From assembly GCA_009846005.1 (NCBI GenBank), contig VXYL01000016.1:134256-198255 (forward strand): a stretch of 64,000 nucleotides of DNA, read 5' to 3'. The translations under genes and the position numbers were made by a program. This DNA comes from Gammaproteobacteria bacterium. GTDB taxonomy: Bacteria; Pseudomonadota; Gammaproteobacteria; Pseudomonadales; Azotimanducaceae. Below the pieces are notes generated by a model that ran no database searches, had not been told where the DNA came from, and was given only the letters and a program-made list of their open reading frames with translations. Positions 62,201 through 64,000 of this stretch are shown piece after piece. Position 1 is the stretch's first letter. Each line of letters opens with the position of its first letter.

Positions 62201-62671
62201 GTCGCCCGGGCCAGTGGCCTCGGCGGCGCGTTGATACCAGTCTCGGGCCTTCTCCTCCTCGCCGCCCGCGTCCAGGAGACGCGCCTTCAGCAACAAGGCA
62301 TCTGCCGTCGACGAACTCTCAAGCGCCTCGTCGACCGAGACCACCGCGGCTTCGGCCGCGCCGTCGCGCCACATGAAGTGCGCAATCGCCAGGTGGCAGG
62401 CCGCCCGGACTTCGGGGCCCAGCCCTGTGCGGCGCGAATAGGCGCGCAAGCGGTTGACAGTGCGGTCGATGCCGGTGCCGCCGACCACCGCCTCGCGGTA
62501 GACCGCATCGACCTTGTCCACGTCGTAGCGCGCCGTCGTCCCCAGGGAAGCGACGAGCTCGGCCAAGGCCGTGGCCCCGGTGGCCGGCGACGGCGACACG
62601 AAGAGCACGGCCAACGACAACGTCAGCGCGAATCCATGGGGATAGGCAACCCCAACGCTTGCCGAGGGCAT
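56240..62671 (-). CDS. giant tetratricopeptide-repeat secreted protein
   Basis: A protein of about 2,140 residues. A hydrophobic stretch near residues 14-31 acts as signal or anchor. The N-terminal third to half is a string of 34-residue helical repeats with TPR-like spacing (for example KARDWYQRAAEATGPGDEQW and LERFFEEAVAAYRRAL-like units); the remaining part is also helical and less regular. It likely forms a scaffold. The ATG at 62671 is chosen because AAGG lies eight bases upstream; the frame is open a further 67 codons, including an ATG at 62767 right after the receptor stop. Together with the TonB receptor it may handle a large substrate. Confidence 0.8.
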   Translation of the reverse strand: MPSASVGVAYPHGFALTLSLAVLFVSPSPATGATALAELVASLGTTARYDVDKVDAVYREAVVGGTGIDRTVNRLRAYSRRTGLGPEVRAACHLAIAHFMWRDGAAEAAVVSVDEALESSSTADALLLKARLLDAGGEEEKARDWYQRAAEATGPGDEQWLIRVRLAMMAMSSRNVAALEELAREREPLFRNQAAQVLALMGRPDRAVVLYQPLEAAGKPYPQHVRLSEWALQAGSHELAREQAWLGYAAAPARTDRLYALGLLAESYRSAGELDRLVENLAARESDDPDLLRLRVDALIETEKYHQAIALYEELGTDTDLAERNRLVALFEAVGDTDAMVWEYRRLMAAEPAEVRWYDALAAHHLHMGEDDAAQAVWETLEARSGERAGVLVEGARLMRSMGFVEEGVAMIERHIKTHGPDVGALLFLFETWLDRGEDPRALEALVRLEAFLPADAAERVELADAYERLSRPGEAVRVFEALRDVRGGLGFDDQVRLAWLYTLVDRRRDALTAWRDIWVGMESPARRSLAESQMLPLAAELGAMGDLAVDLEEMLMSGTATRNHMNLLVRIYTEAGDQFSATEIIDEYAESLGEDEVDHQQLLAHVHMLVKDYPAHDGALRRLYEIDPANRVDHIKRIIINLLTLDLAVNSDERFEEIQRWIGELRQFDAGAVTGEFEAGIFSMAGFLDQAVAAYRRALVEVPEHSDNLLLLAEAMADDGRAAEALAILKFFAENAVEDNDFVVAVDGILNLVSSRAFSRAPDPETRDTLEWTRRVILERIAGRAGKFYLYELLADIAREKRDTEASFLALENSLPEAGLRRPAVLRELVTMATPNAGFGGFSTGIGDIDRKLKYGRRLVGLRQHLPPDVYIDVGTALLAKGDLPAAERAFEMIDDITGMIDIDRTKAEIFETTGFDEQSRVFYARALNVNRDSLELLHKTGFMHEANGRDDLAFRRYLRAIHVVLGRQSTVLAPVDPNSRSAATNKRTALVSREYRDHFDSLEQGLLLSWPEDAAESEAAAAELKGLFETELSRVLGRADEAPLPLARYARLDRTARLIRRVGFFLGDGNLAQHADGRLLAHFGDDENFAEYLEKAYGAAGRVLPDGLASAEPDVTLAPLHGPPEQDDFETRLKLARLAGTTDEVERLLAERIQDAKFREGLGYGLLLLNPARFDQLARVASSKLAAAPDALTAFLLRDAGLFLKVEDAVGRPLIPPQEVIALLLKPDAGGQPLDGFGNNDKPGHWRYLERRGTTDEKIRYFQVEAERSLRGERSERLGSAGAFRALLRGELTAGQRAEVTDTVIERLSGLKSTYDDGVRYDLHAVLPLDAHPSNSAVLYRIAEFAESRWPEFPSAQPLLKAVYEDRPIEVFQQLQELGYGLPEHYYPYPGYTFREVRMALAVPRSQLLQEIAAGRRVNPRLAVAAYEMEFPERRLDKPTPADSELQAPLLEHLRRLDPENDLHLVRSIEAWLSLGHTARAEEAIAGAYRASPDSDYWRLAYFQLLRSQQRFQEAVAVAADGSLDFRDTGVYRSDLAARTTNVFEPFDRVLKQLVDLGDQKPAPASATASRWETQGLADALCAEDPEQGRRALREAWRKLLVPLKSSGYATPGNDALQLTASPLLSAPLPRNGRAEVPAEPRTLFDAVAESPYGAEELEGFLRAMPDEIRRGFHRLYGYLAQATAGGPRLKELWSRLREHAIDDHEFTLWMLLRERQHRDFVAGEREAFEERLSSMAEASLFQLVLAARVFASGGAVDRAGDQYRLVAARMARQREYAEFEDASSGGFSDGSDIAGLVGLAEEVTARLPQALAREVVEGILSIARRADGVPGAEALFDVLVLALLDLVYGPQELLEQLGRRYPRILAMPAHPAGVGAARAVELVRAYAKAGDTGHAMEILDALMKGSASRTEPYDDSSGRQDEIAITLHDLKTLYGIDPLTRINGYNRVVLAGADAILARQERLFPTSASQWPRISEWTGAVEQALLGWLDDGQADPASVLQVLTALGKRAVQIGDPDHAADLLTRMIASVDASGAPLGPRGAMSLASLAQAAASSLPLELVADALKKDGLVWRDKVRLVGMFEDSEEIGELPELARDHGIDRGLAMLRQLHRMAERAGDTAYAGDLAERVRREEAAKEQL

Positions 62672-62775
62672 CCGGCGCCTTCTCACAAGGCCGAGGGTTC
62701 GTCGAACGAAAGTGGGCGTGGGGCGCGCGCGCTGCTGGCCGGCGACGCCCCACGCCAGGGGACCCATGAAGGCAG

Positions 62776-64000
62776 CTAGTCCTGCATCGCCCAGGTCAGC
62801 TCCAGATAAAGAACCCGGCTGCGGGCGTCCCAGCGCGTCGGGTCGTAACCGAGGATTCCGCTGAACGACCACGGACTCGGCGATTCCCGCTTGAACAGGT
62901 TGCGCCCGCCGGCGCGCACACGAAGCCCGTTGTCGAACCAGTAGCTAGCCGAACCATCCACCGTCGTCAGCGAAGTGGCGTCGAAGGCGGGAAGCTGCTG
63001 GAACGAAGTCAGGCAGCGTCCCACGACGTTGTTGCAACTTCCCGGCCTATCGTTCGTGTAGCCGGGCCGGTAGTAGACAAAGAGGTCGGCGGTGAGGCGC
63101 TGCCTCTGCCAGGTCAGCTGACCGGTCAGCCGATACCGGTCACTGCCGTGCTGTGTGCCCAACCGGTTCAACGGCTCGGCGTCTTCGGTCAACTGGAAAT
63201 ACTCTTCGAGGAATCTCGAATAGGTCAGGCGGGGCGTGAACCTGCCGAAGCTCGTATCGAAGGAGTACTGAACGGACGTCTCGAGATACTCGCTGACCTT
63301 CACCGCCAGGTTGACCAGCCCTCGGGTAGCACTGATGGGATATCCGTTCTCGTCACGCTGGATGACTTTCTCATTCCCGGCAATTAATTCCGGGTGGATA
63401 CCCGTGAAGTTGGAAGCGTCGGCGATCTTGTCCGTGAAGTCAGTCTGCGACCAATCCACCCGCCAGCGCAGACCGGGGATCGACTCGGGCCGCCAGTCTA
63501 AACCCAGGGAAAGCTTGTCCGCATATTCGGACCTGATTTCCGGATCGTATGGCGCGTCAATAAGCGGTAGCGAGACTAACACGAAAGCACCGTCTCCTCT
63601 GTCCGGATGGAGATAGTCCTGGAACAAGAGGTTAAAGTCGCGCATTCTGATGTCTTCGACACTGAATTGCTGCGAAAACAGCGGCGGATGAAACGACTCC
63701 GTCCACGCCACCCGGATCGACAGCGAATCGAGTGGCTTGTATAGAAGGCCAATCCGCGGCGTGGTGTCCTTCTTTTCGATGTCGAGAATGCTGGCCGTGC
63801 CTTGCAGGGTGTCGTACTCGGGTCCCCAGGCGTCGACCCATCCCACGCCCGGCCGCCATGCTCGATAGGCGTTCGGTGCGAATCCGCCTGGTATGCGTTG
63901 TACCCCGCCCTGCGGCCCATTGAAGGTATGCGTGTCGCGCCGGGCCTGCACGCTCAAGTACAGCTCTCGGGCACCCGGGCGGGCATTCTTCTCTCCGACG
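62776..64000 (-). CDS. TonB-dependent receptor, C-terminal part (runs off right edge)
   Basis: At least 407 residues of an outer-membrane beta-barrel receptor; the N-terminal plug and signal lie outside the window. Visible barrel strands include KPLDSLSIRVAWTESFHPPL, DKLSLGLDWRPESIPGLRWR, FTPRLTYSRFLEEYFQL and a late GRNLFKRESPSPWSFSGIL and YDPTRWDARSRVLYLELTW that resemble the last strands of TonB-dependent receptors. The GEKNARPGAREL residues upstream keep the frame open to the edge. It is followed after a short gap by the giant TPR protein gene. The ligand is unknown. Confidence 0.85.
   Translation of the reverse strand, partial: VGEKNARPGARELYLSVQARRDTHTFNGPQGGVQRIPGGFAPNAYRAWRPGVGWVDAWGPEYDTLQGTASILDIEKKDTTPRIGLLYKPLDSLSIRVAWTESFHPPLFSQQFSVEDIRMRDFNLLFQDYLHPDRGDGAFVLVSLPLIDAPYDPEIRSEYADKLSLGLDWRPESIPGLRWRVDWSQTDFTDKIADASNFTGIHPELIAGNEKVIQRDENGYPISATRGLVNLAVKVSEYLETSVQYSFDTSFGRFTPRLTYSRFLEEYFQLTEDAEPLNRLGTQHGSDRYRLTGQLTWQRQRLTADLFVYYRPGYTNDRPGSCNNVVGRCLTSFQQLPAFDATSLTTVDGSASYWFDNGLRVRAGGRNLFKRESPSPWSFSGILGYDPTRWDARSRVLYLELTWAMQD

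Noticed and set aside
1-64000. tRNA or rRNA genes
   Set aside because: I looked in the gaps for cloverleaf features such as GGTTCGA-type T-arms and CCA ends and saw none; a covariance search was not available.

Overview
The window is a GC-rich chromosomal segment from a Gram-negative bacterium. Evidence for an outer membrane includes a TonB-dependent receptor, an LpxL/HtrB-type acyltransferase, a YrbL-like kinase next to two glycosyltransferases, and several lipoproteins. Overall gene content resembles an uncultured heterotrophic proteobacterium, perhaps gammaproteobacterial. No rRNA, tRNA or strong taxonomic marker is present, so that placement is inference. Nearly all of the window is coding, and I see no insertion sequence, prophage or CRISPR array.

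Layout. 0.1-4.2 kb: two luciferase-like flavin/F420 oxidoreductases, a D-2-hydroxyacid dehydrogenase and an SDR in one run. 4.2-5.6 kb: a short non-coding stretch with a perfect 16-bp palindrome, then a DUF2975 membrane protein with an XRE regulator. 5.6-15.1 kb: DUF2293 protein, SDR divergent from an amidase, formyltransferase-like protein with an enoyl-CoA hydratase, two phytanoyl-CoA-hydroxylase-like dioxygenases flanking an RskA-like protein, small membrane proteins, and exodeoxyribonuclease III. 15.1-25 kb, minus strand: a creatininase-like secreted protein, an unrecognised 516-residue protein, the biotin genes bioF-bioD-bioA, then (upstream of them) a PQQ dehydrogenase with the lanthanide-type Asp pair, a periplasmic binding protein and a cytochrome c with an unusual CxxxCH site. 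All three of these look lipidated. 25-32.5 kb: an envelope operon (glycosyltransferase, polysaccharide deacetylase, glycosyltransferase, kinase, methyltransferase, DUF3108 protein) with a divergent PhoX-like protein and a lipid A-type acyltransferase nearby. 33-46 kb: catabolic-looking genes (hydrolase plus enolase-superfamily enzyme, divergent TauD-like and CmcJ/NvfI-like oxidoreductases, aldo/keto reductase, PYROXD2-like flavoprotein, double-domain CoA-transferase), a coiled-coil protein with 21-bp repeats, and a 752-residue metallopeptidase-like protein with an internal duplication.

46-49.1 kb is compositionally different and gene-poor. It carries a two-gene operon of unknown function whose second product has an RNxxxxxGH motif reminiscent of HEPN proteins. 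Its right end abuts an esterase gene that appears to lack its normal start. This is my best candidate for an uncharacterised accessory, perhaps defence-related, module. 50-56 kb: an SDR, a Baeyer-Villiger monooxygenase resembling 4-hydroxyacetophenone monooxygenase, a phosphotransferase, a GNAT acetyltransferase and an amidohydrolase. 56-64 kb: a giant TPR-type protein (about 2,140 residues) directly downstream of a TonB-dependent receptor that runs off the right edge.

A family of short palindromic repeats (two inverted arms, GTAGGGGACGGGCTTGTCCC-like and GGCGACC-like) occurs at least eight times between genes. In four places it supplies the TAG stop codon of a flanking gene.
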